The translations under genes were made by a program, and so were the position numbers. This document shows, piece after piece, positions 12,771 through 24,731 of a DNA stretch of 64,000 nt. Position 1 is the stretch's first letter. Each line of letters starts with the position of its first letter. The stretch is from Rutidosis leptorrhynchoides (taxonomy: Eukaryota > Streptophyta > Magnoliopsida > Asterales > Asteraceae). The notes under the pieces are model-generated. The model saw only the letters and a program-made list of their open reading frames with translations, did no database searches and was not told the DNA's origin. Location of the stretch: positions 24,976,001 to 25,040,000 of the forward strand of contig NC_092340.1 in NCBI RefSeq assembly GCF_046630445.1. The letters run 5' to 3'.

Positions 12771-12812
12771 GTACCTACCCGTTAAATAAATTTCGTCCCG
12801 AAATTTGATTGG
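12771..12812 (-). promoter_or_regulatory. Polypurine/pre-LTR region of element A
   Basis: Plus-strand GTACCTACCCGTTAA followed by ATAAATTTCGTCCCGAAATT. On the minus strand this places the AAATTTCGGGACGAAATT block and the purine-rich AACGGGTAGG just upstream of the 3' LTR, exactly as in element D at 42873-42909. Confidence 0.75.
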
Positions 12813-13245
12813 GATGGTCATGGTTGACAATAAGTATGTTTTCATGACGCATACGAGCTAGAAATTAGAGTTTTATATTAGTGAGTAATATTTCGTTTAT
12901 GTGAAGAGTACGAGTGAAGCTATCACAAAAGATTGAAATGAGGATAATAAGATTCGCCTTAGCTTTTGACGTAATCAGGGTTAAATTTAGAAAATAAGGT
13001 GTATCTTAACTTTTGACGTTGTCTTGGTTAAATTCCGAAATTCAAGGGATTTAAAGAAAATCTTCGAAATCTAAAAGATTTGATTCTTCGGCGAATAAGG
13101 AAATTAAGATCTCTATAATTAAATACGGTGATATGCCTCGATTACTCCGTCTGGTATTTCCATTATAAATTAAACTCTTCCTTTCCATTATTCTCATCAT
13201 TCCTATACTTTCTTTCTTAGTTCATACATCCAAAAGATTGTGAAA

Positions 13246-13419
13246 ATGCTTAATCCAGTTCTAATCCTTGATATTTTCCTAATTATCATTTCTCTCATCC
13301 TTCTGTTCAATCTTACACCAGAAGAATCTATTTACTTCTACTATTACCTTGAGGTGATACTATTCTTAATTCTACCGTGTCTTTATATTGCTATTCGTAT
13401 TAATATACACGGTTTGTAA
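13246..13419 (+). CDS. Small 57-aa two-segment membrane peptide, antisense to element A
   Basis: An intact frame from ATG at 13246 to TAA at 13419, opposite in sense to element A and about 475 bases from its 3' LTR. The peptide starts MLNPVLILDIFLIIISLILL. It has two strongly hydrophobic segments (about residues 5-22 and 35-50) separated by a short polar stretch, TPEES. Upstream on the same strand is a TATA-like ATTATAAATTAAA (about 13161-13173). A pyrimidine-rich leader of some 70 bases follows before the ATG, as in plant promoters. I recognise no family. Antisense extra ORFs near the 3' LTR are known in some plant Ty3/gypsy lineages (Tat/Retand type). It may instead be a chance ORF in AT-rich DNA, since Ile/Leu/Phe codons are favoured there. 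Confidence 0.4.
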   Translation: MLNPVLILDIFLIIISLILLFNLTPEESIYFYYYLEVILFLILPCLYIAIRINIHGL

Positions 13420-14780
13420 CCTCCGTGTTGTTATTGGGCTTTATATTTTCTCTTATATTTTGGAGCTCTTTGCCTTTTTATTCTCTTCTCGACCTCTAGT
13501 AAAGCGAGTAATGGTCCAGAATTCGTAAGTATGGAGTTTCGAAGGAACTTCATGTTCTAAACAAGAAAGAACATAATAGCACGATTTTGATTGGTTAAAT
13601 TACCATAATTCAAGAGAAAAGATAGAACTATCAAGAAATTTTGATCTTGATATGTTTATATATTAGATAGAATGTAAGAGTTGTGTAGCATGGCACATGA
13701 TGACAGTATGGTCTGTGAATCATCATGTTTCATTAGAAACTCAGCATGACTTACTGTAATATAATCACGTTGATCAAGTGTCATTATATTATACTAACTC
13801 ATGCATCAGTTCCCAACACTACTTTAAAATCATTCATAATTTAAACTCGAAGGTTTTAGGATTTAGAAACTAAAATAGTTTCTTTTATGATGTAATACAG
13901 ATAGCGTGAAGAGATAAATGATCTCAGATAAGAATTGTTATGAAAATATCTTCAGAATTATCGAGGATATTTATAATGAAAGATACGATGATATCTTAGA
14001 ATTTCTAATATCGATGGATGATGAGGAGAATTTATCCGTAAAGGTTTAGAGTCAGAAGCAAGGTATTCGTTAATGACTTCAGCAGATACTGAATTATTTG
14101 GATTCTTTGAAGGCAGATTTCGTCATTGTGATTTGTCCACAGCCTCCTTCATAGTTTCGCATAATCCGCTTTTTAGTACTAAATTTTCTATGGAGCGTTT
14201 CCAACACTCCATTCTATATTATCAAACTTTTGGCCGTTTAGACCATCTACAAATTTGCTGTTTCCTCTGCATTTAATGATACCATATCTGAATCATCGAT
14301 TTTCAACCGAGGTGGTTTTAAGAGAATTGTGTTTTTAGATGATTAAACGCTGATGGTAATATGGTGGAATATAAAAGGTTCCCTGGTAACAATAAAAGAT
14401 CACGCATTTTTATCAAAGTTATAATAAGGTTGTTTCGAATGAAAAGTCGAAGTTGATCTGCTGGAGCTGTGACAAAATTGACTAATTGGAAAAAGAATTG
14501 CAGTGTTATTTTAGGTAATAACAATGCCAAAGGAGTTAGCACAGATACGTGTTAAGCGTTTACTCAAGTTCCGAGTGTTTTCAGGTGCATAACTATATGT
14601 ATCAATCTTTTCCTTCCGTAGATGAAGTGCGGTTGGTTCATCCTCTCGATTGAGGTATTTTCAAGAATCATGAAAGGTTTGAACACATATTGTAATCGTC
14701 AAGATACAAATGAGGTTTAAGATGAAATCAAGTGGCAAACTTGAAGAATTGTTTAGTTTCATATGTTATAATTAATATTT
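13420..14780. other. Element A interior, no supported gene
   Basis: No pol-type motif on either strand. A 67-residue plus-strand frame at 14073-14276 and a 74-residue minus-strand frame at 14318-14542 have no recognisable domains and are probably chance. Confidence 0.5.
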
Positions 14781-14799
14781 TAATTCATTTTAATTGTCC

Positions 14800-15062
14800 A
14801 ATGTTAGTAGTCCACAGTTAGTAGTTCAATAATTCATATATAGTTATATATATAATATTCGAATTAATTAATACATATCGTGACCCATTGTATACATGTC
14901 TCAGACTCGATCACAACTCAAAGTATATATATTATTTTAGAATCAACCTCAACCCTGTATAGCTAACTCGATCATTACCGCATATAGAGTGTCTATGGTT
15001 ATTCCAAATAATATATGTAGATGCGTCGATATGATATGTCAAAACCTTGTATACGTGTCCCA
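14800..15062 (-). repeat. Element D-type LTR block inside the interior of element A
   Basis: This block shares a long colinear match with 40628-40865 and 59942-60179, which lie inside the D LTRs. Shared landmarks are GTCCACAGTTAG, ATCACAACTCAAA, AATCAACCTCAACCCTGTAT, AGAGTGTCTATGGTT and TTGTATACGTGTC. In A the block is in the interior and not in the LTR. Confidence 0.8.
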
Positions 15063-15455
15063 ATATTTAAAGTGCGTAAAATAAATAACAGAAATTAAAT
15101 GACGATAAATAAAATTGCGAGAATTAAAATTGCGATAGATAAATTGTGATAAATAAAATGTAATCAGTTAGCTAGGAATAGTTAGCTACGATTTTGTTAG
15201 CGTGGATTCTTAACAAAATTTCTCATAGTTAATTTGTTTGTTTCTAACAAATTTTATTTTTTTGTCCAATGTTTTCTTCATTATGCCACTTGTTGGATTC
15301 TGATAAGTCAAAATCCAAATATGAAATTGAATGAAAATGGTTATTCTGTGGTGAACGAATTCGTATATATGTGGATGTAAGTAGGATAGTAAATGACTGT
15401 TGAATCAGATTTGAAAGAATGTACCGTGTAAGTTATTAATGTGAAATCTAAATAT

Positions 15456-15480
15456 TTCCCGGGTATTACGTACCCGTTAA
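15456..15480 (-). promoter_or_regulatory. Internal pre-LTR-like motif in element A
   Basis: Plus-strand TTCCCGGGTATTACGTACCCGTTAA resembles the pre-LTR sequence GTACCTACCCGTTAA at 12771-12785. It occupies a place comparable to the motif at 57086-57108 in element D. It is a near-palindrome, CGGGTA..TACCCG. Confidence 0.45.
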
Positions 15481-15821
15481 AATATTTTCACCATTAACAG
15501 TTTGTACAAAAGAATTTTTGATTACAATCTTTATGAAAACATATATACATATATATTTTCTTCAGATATAATCGTGGATTTAATGAGTTAATATGATATT
15601 AATCTCATTTGATTTATCGTTAGAACTAGAACACATAATCTCTAAAACATTAGTGATTACATAATCGTCATGTAGAGCGAAGATAAATGAGGTAGAACGA
15701 TACGTAGAACGATGATTATACTCGAGGTATAGATTGTGATGTTGTGGTGTGTTGTTGGTGGTACAGCTATTGATACTGGTGGTACTGCTGGTGCCGATGT
15801 TGTTGCTGAAGCTGGTAAGTT

Positions 15822-16232
15822 TTACACCACATTTTCCAAAGCCACTACTCGAGCGCGAAGCTCGTTGACTTCTTCTACTACACCGGAATGATTGGCGGTT
15901 CGGACGAGCGGATGAATAAGATCTAGAATTTGAGTTAGTATATAATCGTGACAAGATACTCTGGAAATGAGAGGGAAAATGGTATAACGGACAGGCTCGT
16001 CGGTAAGTACTTCAGATTCATCGCCAAGAGATGAAGTCGGTTGGTGGAAGGGATCGCCTTCTTCGCGTCTCCATTGATTAAGTAGTCTACGAACCCATAT
16101 CCAATTCATCTAGAATAAATGATGGCTAATTGGTTGATCCATTCTGGTTACACTGTTTCCGGAGCTTAGATGAACATCCATGTCGGAATAGCTGTCGGAT
16201 TCCAAAGAACTTGAACTAGTGGCGAGTTCCAT
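15822..16232 (-). pseudogene. Leader ORF of element A (acidic start, coiled-coil end)
   Basis: On the minus strand a frame starts at ATG 16232 with a Ser/Asp/Glu-rich segment (MELATSSSSLESDSYSD). It meets a TAG at about 16112-16110 and continues in the same frame for 95 residues to 15822. The last part, EVNELRARVVALE, is a heptad-type coiled coil and resembles EILRARVTELE at the end of the leader ORF of element C. After a second stop the frame goes on with an Ala/Pro/Thr-rich tail. It lies between the primer-binding site and where gag should be. Function unknown. Confidence 0.55.
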
Positions 16233-16309
16233 TTTGTACGATTGAGTAAAGGGTTTTTCGGTATGAAACAATTTTCGAATATTGGATGATATTCTAATTA
16301 CATAGAATA

Positions 16310-16411
<102 letters not shown>

Positions 16412-16629
16412 ACAAAAGATTTCGTAGATTACGGAGGAATTTACGGAATATGCCAGGCAAAGTTTACAGTAACAGATACGCTAAGATATGAATTAGCAGA
16501 TACGCTAAGATATGAATTTTGTCTATACACTATTCATGCAATCAATGCAGTAAGATGTGTCTAGACTTTAAGAATGATAAGCAAATAATTTTCGACACGA
16601 AATGATAAGCAAAACTTTTGACATGCAGA

Positions 16630-16726
16630 CACGGTCGAAGTCCAGACTCACTAATGCATCTAAACAACTATCATTTAGACACACTAATGCAAGACCTGGT
16701 TCGCTAAGACCACCGCTCTGATACCA
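16630..16726 (-). promoter_or_regulatory. Primer-binding site and conserved leader of element A
   Basis: GCTCTGATACCA at 16715-16726 (minus-strand TGGTATCAGAGC) matches the 3' end of plant initiator-Met tRNA and is two bases from the LTR. The next 85 bases share ACGGTCGAAGTCCAGACTCA, ACACACTAATG and CTAAGACCA with 58838-58933 of element D. This conserved non-coding leader is a candidate packaging or dimer signal. Confidence 0.8.
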
Positions 16727-18508
16727 ACTTTAACGATTCGTCCTAATCCATCTGGACGAATACATTACATTTGGTTACATCGCAAGGTACTTGACCTCTA
16801 TATGATACATTTTACAAACATTGCATTCGTTTTTAAAAGACAAACTTTCATTTCATCGGAAGTTGACGGGCATGCATACCATTTCATAATATATCAATGA
16901 CTTAACAACAATCTTGTTGAACTCAACGACTCGAATGCAACGTCTTTTGAAATACATCATGAATGACTCCAAGTAATATCTCTAAAATGAGCAAATGTAC
17001 AGCGGAAGATTTCTTTCATACCTGAGAATAAACATGCTTTCAAGTGTCAACCAAAAGGTTGGTGAGTTCATTAGTTTATCATAATCAATCATTTCCAATA
17101 ATATAATAGACCACAAGATACTCATATTTCGAAAACAATCTGTGCAGGTCTGCTCACTGCTGTAAAATCATTCATACGATATATAAACACCTGGCAATCG
17201 ACCTTAACAAGATGCATATAGAATATCCCCCGCATACCGGCATTCCGCACGGTCATGCAAAAAGCATATAAACAGGCCACTCTTTTAAATATGATGGTTG
17301 TGTACACCTCACAAACAGATCATATCTTTTAAAGCTGGCGGTTGTATACCTATATCGAAGTACTAAAGCAGTTCAAATTCTCTGACTGGGCTTGTTAGTG
17401 CCCATAGATCTATCTTTAGGATTCGCATCAATTAGGGGCTCGGTTCCCTAATTCTTAGATTACCTGACTATAAAGGGGTGATATCTGGTGTACTCGTAAC
17501 TCAATCGTAGAATGTTTTTAAGTACTTGTGTCTATTTCGTCAAACATTTATAAAAACAGCGCATGTATTCTCAATCCCAAAATTATATATTGCAAAAGCA
17601 TTTAAAAAGGGATTAATGAAACTCACAACACAATATTTTGTAGTAAAAATATTCATGCGACGATATTGAACAATGCAGGGTTAGCCTCCGATTCACGAAC
17701 CTATATCATTTGTATATTTTTTAATATACATAATTGTAATCGAACAAATCTATATATAAATTTATTAGTTATATCCTTTTTATATTAATAATATATATAT
17801 GTTTCATTTATTCATTTTATTATATAAAAATATTAATTTTCGTTATGTTATATGTATTAAATATAATTTTTAATATCTATATATATCATTTGTATATTAA
17901 TAATAGTTGTTATAATAATACCAAAATAATATTAATAGTGGTAAAAATGATAATAATTATAATAGTAATAATAGAAATAATATTAATATAATTATAGTAA
18001 TAATAAAAATCATAAATTTAGTATTAATTATAATAAGGTTTCAATAATAAAAGACGTGTTATACATACTTATACAATCCATGAATTTATTTAGATTTCTT
18101 ACATATTCATAATATTATTTATTGTCAATACTAATGGTTTTATCTCTATTTATATCATACTTATCGTACTCATGTTCATAATATCATCCATAATCTTTAA
18201 TATCAATAATAACACTAATAATAATAATAATGATGATAATAATAACATAATGATATTATTAATAATAATATTTTATTCTAAATCGTTATTCAATTATAAG
18301 TATAATCATCTTTATAATCATATTTGTATTTATAACCTGCATATGTATATAATCTTAACTAATAACTATTTTCACTTATTCATAACCATAATCATGATCA
18401 TAGTAATACTAATAATAATAATAATAATGATAATACTAATAATAACAATAACAATAACAATAATAATTTATAATAACAATGATAATAATAATAATAATAA
18501 TAATAATG

Positions 18509-18562
<54 letters not shown>

Positions 18563-18566
<4 letters not shown>

Positions 18567-18687
18567 ATTTTAATATGTAAAACTACCTTAGAAGCTCATT
18601 TTAAAAAGAATTACACCAAGCAGGGATCGAACCCGAGACCTCTCGAAACCTGACAACACCCTAAACCATTGAGCTGCTGCCCAATTT
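18563..18687 (-). repeat. tRNA-like (SINE-head) segment in element A right LTR
   Basis: Counterpart of 10866-10985. The A-box-like AGCTCAATGG and B-box-like GGGTTCGATCCC are both retained on the minus strand, again followed by a (TTA)n run. It was therefore present before A inserted here. Confidence 0.45.
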
Positions 18688-19739
18688 TCTGTTTTAACTT
18701 ACACTCTAAATGTAATTAAACCGTATTCATGTTTCTTTCTCCTTTTACATCTAATCGATCTACCAGAGTTTTTACAAAATCAACATAGCAATACAACTTG
18801 ATTTAAATTTTGGAATTGAAACATAAACGAATTAAAAGGGTGTTTTTAATTGACAGTCACAAAAGAAAATAAAGAAGAACTACACAGAACAACTGCAGCT
18901 GAGTTCGAAAAAAATATATATATATATATAAACCCAAATCATGATTTTAAAATTTGGACCATTTTAGACTATGATTACAACATGAAATACATCGTAAATC
19001 ATTCCTAGAAACTTTCTAAATCATCAATTGATCCAAAAACTTCAACTGGAATTCGAATTTCACGAAAAAAAATCGGTTGACTTTTTATTTATAAACTTTG
19101 ACTTCCAAATTCGAAATCAATTTGAGGAATTAAAAGTTGAATTTTTGCAGATAGTTCGACTAGAGGATTCCTAAGACGACTGCATTTTTAGTTTTTGACA
19201 AATGATTCGAATTCAAATTTTGGCTAAAAAGAATTTAGAACAGAGGTGAACGGTTTATCTGTTTTTCTTTTTCTGTTTTAAAATTTCAGTAATGAATTAT
19301 AGAGTGCAAGTGGTATTGAAATAACAATAAGATTCGTTTGAGTATTGTTTTCTAGTGATAATTCGTCGACAGAATCACAATCAGAAGAAAAAAAAAACGT
19401 GAAAGCAGATACTGAAAGATATCAAATTCGTACCTATTTGATTTTATATATAATATATTTTATATTAATAATAATAATAATAAATATAATTATAATACTG
19501 TAATATTATTATTAATAATAAAAAGCATAATAATAATTAGTAATAATGTTAATAAAAAATATATATATAAAAATGATGGTAGAAACAATAATAATGTTAA
19601 TAATAATAATAATAATATTAATGTTAGATTAATAATGTTAATAAGTATGATAATTTTTAATAATGATGATGATACTAATAACAATTTAAATGATAATACT
19701 GATTACATTGATAATGTTAATATTAGTAATAATACAACA

Positions 19740-19742
<3 letters not shown>

Positions 19743-19828
<86 letters not shown>
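19743..19828. repeat. (TA)n microsatellite in element A right LTR
   Basis: About 86 bases of TA. The equivalent place in the left LTR (about 12028-12060) has no such run, so it expanded or was lost after insertion. Confidence 0.95.
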
Positions 19829-19833
<5 letters not shown>

Positions 19834-20698
19834 TACTAATATAGATGTTAATATTGGAAATAACAATAATATTACTAATAACAATAATACTAATTCTAAT
19901 AATACTAATATTATTAATAATAACAATAATACTAATAATATATCAATTTATATATATATAACAATGTTCATATCTATATATTTATCTATTGATTATAATA
20001 ATATATCTAACACTGACCTTAAAAATATTAATATTATTAATGGTGCTAATAATATTATTAGTTATAGTAATATTAATTTTTATTGATAACAATATAATAA
20101 TATAACAACTTATACTTATCAAATTTCACATGTATATATATACTTTATATAATAATATTAATGTTACAAATATTAATATCAATATTAATATTAATAATAA
20201 TATTAATGAAAGTAATGATAATAATATTAATATAGCAATTATAATTTTAACTTATAATTATAAATAATATTTTTCCATTTATTATATCCTATCTATCAAT
20301 TATATAATTTATTGAATGTTTAATATATATTAATTTACATACTTACTTACACACAATGGTTCGTGAATCGTCGGAAACAGTCGAAGTCAATTGAATATAT
20401 GAAATAGTTCAAAATTTTTGAGATTCAACCTAACAGACTTTGCTTATCGTGTCGAAATCATATAAAGATTAAGTTTAAATTTGGTCAGAAATTTCCGGGT
20501 CGTTACAAAGTTTTTGACACTAAAAACCCAAACAGTTACGTTCAAAACTTTACCAACACACATGTTAGCTTAAAGAAACACAAAAACACAAGAAAAACAC
20601 GTAAAAATTTCAACTTTGATCAACAAACCTGTTTTGACACAAAACCCTAAAATCAAAATTAAAAATTTGACTAAAAAATGTTTGATTCGACAAGCCAC

Positions 20699-21060
20699 AA
20701 CTCTGATACCACTTTGTTGGAGCTATTCGGATCTTCGGATCGATGTCCTAGCGAATTGTTGGATTCGGGTATCGATTTAGTCGAACCGGATCGAGTAGAT
20801 CGGATTATATCGATGCCTAGAGCCTTTTATTCGACTTGTGGGTTTTTGGATCGGTTTGGTAGAGAAAACAAGTCTGGAAACTAATAGGGTGATTAACCCT
20901 AAATTGTGAAGTTAAGGCTCCTTATATACTTATATGGGCTTCAGTCGATCGACGGGCTCGACTTGTTTGGGTGATCCGAACTCGGGCCTTTTATGCACCA
21001 ACAAAATGATAAAAGACACTTGTTTGGGTGATCCGAACTCGGGCCTTTTATACACCAACA
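20699..21060 (-). mobile_element. Copia-like primer site and short LTR relic
   Basis: Plus-strand AACTCTGATACCA (20699-20711) is the reverse of an initiator-Met primer site (TGGTATCAGAGTT). Three bases on, a segment begins TGTTGGAGC at 20715 and reaches CACCAACA at 21003, giving TGTTGG...CCAACA ends over 289 bases, as in Ty1/copia LTRs. The last 57 bases are repeated in tandem, with the second copy ending at 21060. The matching LTR was not found to the left. The Ty1/copia label is inferred from LTR size and termini. Confidence 0.5.
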
Positions 21061-21742
21061 AAATGATAAAATACAGGAGTTGGTAAAGTCAAACGTAAAT
21101 GTAGATGAAGACTTTTGGCCTTATAAATCTAGTAACCGTATAACATATCATGTTCCATGGTTGCTTAGTTTCGGTTTGAATTGGAGGATTAAGGGCTAAA
21201 AGTAATACGTAGTAGTAGATAGATGTGTGTATATTAACACATATACACTTACATGTCAAATAAAATATTGTAATTGAAGATAAATTAAGTATAGTTTGTT
21301 AAAAGATATGTATCATTTTGAATAAGGTGCAATAAGTAATAAAATTAAGTACTCATTATTCGTCTTATATAACTCTATTGGTTATGATCATGAGTATATT
21401 CTATATTGCAACAAAGTATACAACTACAAAAGAATAATATTAAAGAGTATCTCTTGACCTTATATATCATAAGATAACATCATAGTCCGACGAGGCAGAT
21501 TATTGCTCTCAAATAATGCATTCATTGACACTGCTCATGAATGGACATAAACGGGCAAGTAAAATGGTTCGTGATGCTTTAAAAAATTGATCTTACACTA
21601 ACTAGATGCTCTTGAATATATGGGTTCCCACTTTGGGTTGTAAACTAATGACTATTGTATTTAATATTTTATTTATGGCATCCGTTGAAAGTAATAGAGT
21701 AAGTAGTATTAATGCTTCAAATACATGGTACTTAATACTAAC
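21061..21742. other. Unassigned AT-rich DNA
   Basis: No gene or repeat recognised. A 74-residue frame at 21606-21830 crosses into the LTR of element B and is therefore not a conserved gene. Confidence 0.5.
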
Positions 21743-22213
21743 TGATAATGCTAAAAACGAACACATATTTCATAGCATTATCCTTCAAGAAAGACAAGCT
21801 TTTAGTTGCAATTGTTCTATTTTCAAGTAATATTCGTTTAAATAATAAAAGGTGAAGACAAAAGACATATTCGACAATTTGAAGACGCAAACGACCAAAA
21901 TGCTAAAAAGTACAAAGTACAATCTAAGTGGTTCAATTTATTGATGAGAAACGTCTAAAAGTTACAAGAGTACGAGCCGCGAAACGCAAAGTACAAGATA
22001 TTAAATTATACAAAAAGGCGTTCGAAAATCCGGAACCGAGACATGAACCAACTATCAACGCGCGACGCAACGGACCTAAAATTATAAGTCAACTATGCAC
22101 AAGAATATAATATAATATATATATAATTATATAAAATTATATATATTATATTATATAATAAATAAATCAAGAGCCGCCCACGTTTTGGACACAATTGGAG
22201 CTGGATAGCCTGT

Positions 22214-22261
22214 CCATGCGATCGCATGGCCAGGAGTCTTATAACCCATGCGATCGCATGG
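22214..22261. promoter_or_regulatory. Paired palindrome CCATGCGATCGCATGG upstream of the TATA box
   Basis: A perfect 16-base palindrome at 22214-22229 and again at 22246-22261, 32 bases start to start. The second ends 22 bases before TATAAAT. Two imperfect copies (CCATGCGACCGCATGR) lie at 23771 and 23803, again 32 bases apart, in the leader after the primer site. Confidence 0.85.
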
Positions 22262-22283
22262 CCTAAAAAGTGAGGCCAAGTCC

Positions 22284-22290
22284 TATAAAT
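22284..22290 (+). promoter_or_regulatory. TATA box of element B LTR
   Basis: CCTATAAATTGC in the middle of the LTR, followed about 35 bases on by an ACATCTTCATC-type leader start. This is the expected U3/R position. Confidence 0.6.
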
Positions 22291-23390
22291 TGCAACGTTT
22301 TCTGCCGAATTGTGTACATCTTCATCATATATCTCTCAGATCACTCTCTCAATTATATTTATATTTATTATATAATTATAATTTTAATATTAAGTTAATA
22401 ATAATAAGGTTATAGTAGCGAATGTTTTAAGTTTGTAAGTCGAAATTCTGTCCGTGTAACACTACGCGATTAATACTCATTGTAAGTTATGTTCAACCTT
22501 TTTAAATTAATGTCTCGTAGCTAAGTTATTATTATGTTTATTTAAGCCGAAGTAATCGTGATGTTGGACTAAATATTAAGACTGGGTTATTGGGTTTTGG
22601 ACCATAATTGGGGTTTGAACAAAAGACCGACAGTTGTGGAAATTGGACTATGGGCTATTAATGGGCTTTATATTTGTTTAACTGAATGATATAATTTAAT
22701 ATAGAGATTTACAATTTGACATATTTATAAATAACCACATACACTCGATCGGATACGATGTGCGGGATATTTATAAATACTGATAATTGTTCATTTGACC
22801 GGACACGGGGATGGATTAATAGTCAATGGACTCATTAAAACAGGGGTGAATTACATACAAGGAAAATTGGTGTGATTGTTAATAAAGTATTAAAACCTTG
22901 GATTACACACAGTCGATAACCTGGTGTAATCATTAACAATGTATTAAAACCTTATTACAGTGTAAGTCCCCAATTAGTTGGAATATTTGTCTTCGGGTAT
23001 AAGGGTAATTTGACGAGGACACTCGCATTTTATATTTATGACCGATGGACTATTATGGACAAAAACCAGATGGACATATCGAATAATCCAGGACAAAGGA
23101 CAATTAACCCATGGTAATAAATTAAAATCAACATGTCAAACATCATGATTACGGAAGTTTAAATAAGCATAATTCCTTTATTTTATATCTCATCGCACTT
23201 TTATTTATCGTCATTTTATTTATCGTACTTTAAGTTATTGCACTTTTAATTATCGTACTTTTATTTTATCGCACTTTTATTTATCGTCATTTACTTTAAG
23301 CTTTAAATTAAGTTATTATTTTGCATTAGGACTTAAAATCGACAAACCGGTCATTAAACGGTAAAACCTCCTTTTATAATAATAATACTG

Positions 23391-23442
<52 letters not shown>

Positions 23443-23683
23443 AATATAGTTTAAAATAAATATAGCGTTAAACTTAGCTAGATCCATGTGGAACGAACCG
23501 GACTTACTAAAAACTACACTACTCTACGATTAGGTACACTGCCTATAAGTGTTGTAGCAAGGTTTAGGTATATCCATTCAATAAATAAATAAATAACTTG
23601 TGTAAAATTGTAGCGTATTTAATAGTATTTCGTAGTAAAATATAATCTATTTCGTACTACACCTCTCACACATCAAGTATTTT

Positions 23684-23701
23684 TGGCGCCGCTGCCGGGG
23701 A
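23684..23701 (+). promoter_or_regulatory. Primer-binding site (tRNA-Asp) of element B
   Basis: TGGCGCCGCTGCCGGGGA matches the complement of the plant tRNA-Asp 3' end with one difference. It lies eight bases after the LTR. Confidence 0.85.
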
Positions 23702-24731
23702 CCCGAAAGCGAACGCTATATATATAAAAAAAATACACGTTGAAACCTGCATGTGAACTGAACCTGAACCCCATGCGACCGCATGAGATTGACCCTTTAA
23801 CCCCATGCGACCGCATGGACTAGACTGACACGCCTGAAACCTTGGACGTCCGGATTAGGGTTTGTGTTTTATTATTACTATTATTAATTAATTAAGATTA
23901 GGGTTTTAATTTAATATAATTAGTTTAAGTGTAGTTTTAATTAATTATAAGTTTTAATTAGTTATATTAATTTATAAATTAATACTTTTATAAAATAATA
24001 ATATAAAAATAATATTTTTATAAAATTTGTATTTTTATCAATTTAGTTTCTTTTTATATTTATATCGTCTTTATTCGTTTAATTCGTAAATTGTATATTT
24101 TTCGTTCGTAACTAGTTTTAAACTTAGTTTTTGCTGTAGTAATTTTATATTTCTAGATTTTTAGGCTTTGCCGTACAATCCCTTAAGTGTTTTTTTTTTA
24201 GATTAAGATTTAGGTACTTTAGAATTTTACGACGTCGCTTATCGCTTTAGTTTTAAATAAATTTTAGTGCCTTTTAAGTTATTGCCGTTTTGGATATAGA
24301 ATTCCTTTAAGCTTTAATACTTTTAGACGCAAGTTTTAATTTTTAGTTTTTAGGCTTTTAAGTTTCGATGCTTTACTTTCTTATTATTATTTTCCGACTG
24401 TTTGTTTTTCGACGTTTTTCGACTCATATTTCTCGACGCGCTTTTTCTTTTACATTTCTACGCTCTAGTTTTTAGGACGTAGAATTTTCTATATTTTCTT
24501 TAAATTTCGACGAAAAATTATTTTAAGCCATTAAATTGATAGACATCCAAAATTTTCTGGTTCGTAGTAATAGTTGGATTTGTTAGTAGCGAGTTGTGGG
24601 CTTCCTATTTAAAGGGTCCTGGCTACCTGCTGCATCTATTGGCTATTCGAAACGTGGGCAAAATCAGAAAAGTCTATTAATTTGATAACTTATATAATTT
24701 TTATCTTTGTAACTAATAGGATATTCTGTGA
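23702..24731 (+). other. Leader region of element B
   Basis: About 1 kb without an ORF, rich in TTTTAG and CGAC-type words. The last 200 bases (TTCTGGTTCGTAGTAATAGTTGG onward, about 24555) are closely shared with element E (about 46157). Two CCATGCGACCGCATGR copies lie at 23771-23818. Confidence 0.6.

Larger units (their letters stand above)
16729..20507 (-). repeat. Element A right LTR (5' LTR in element sense)
   Basis: Copy of 9009-12770. It ends CGGGTCGTTACA at 20507, so on the minus strand it starts TGTAACGACCCG, the start also seen in element C. It has an expanded TA run at 19743-19828 where the left LTR has mixed sequence, and a shorter (TTAATA)n tract. Confidence 0.88.
21743..23675 (+). 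repeat. Element B 5' LTR
   Basis: It starts TGATAATGCTAAAAACGAAC, close to the start of the E LTR, and ends CACACATCA. The R/U5-type region GTGGAACGAACCGGACTTAC (about 23489-23508) and CCGGTCATTAAACGGTAAAA are shared with E. A TA microsatellite lies at 23393-23441. Confidence 0.88.

Noticed and set aside
20678..20884. 68-residue ORF
   Set aside because: It spans a primer-binding site and the start of a copia-like LTR, so it is not a gene.
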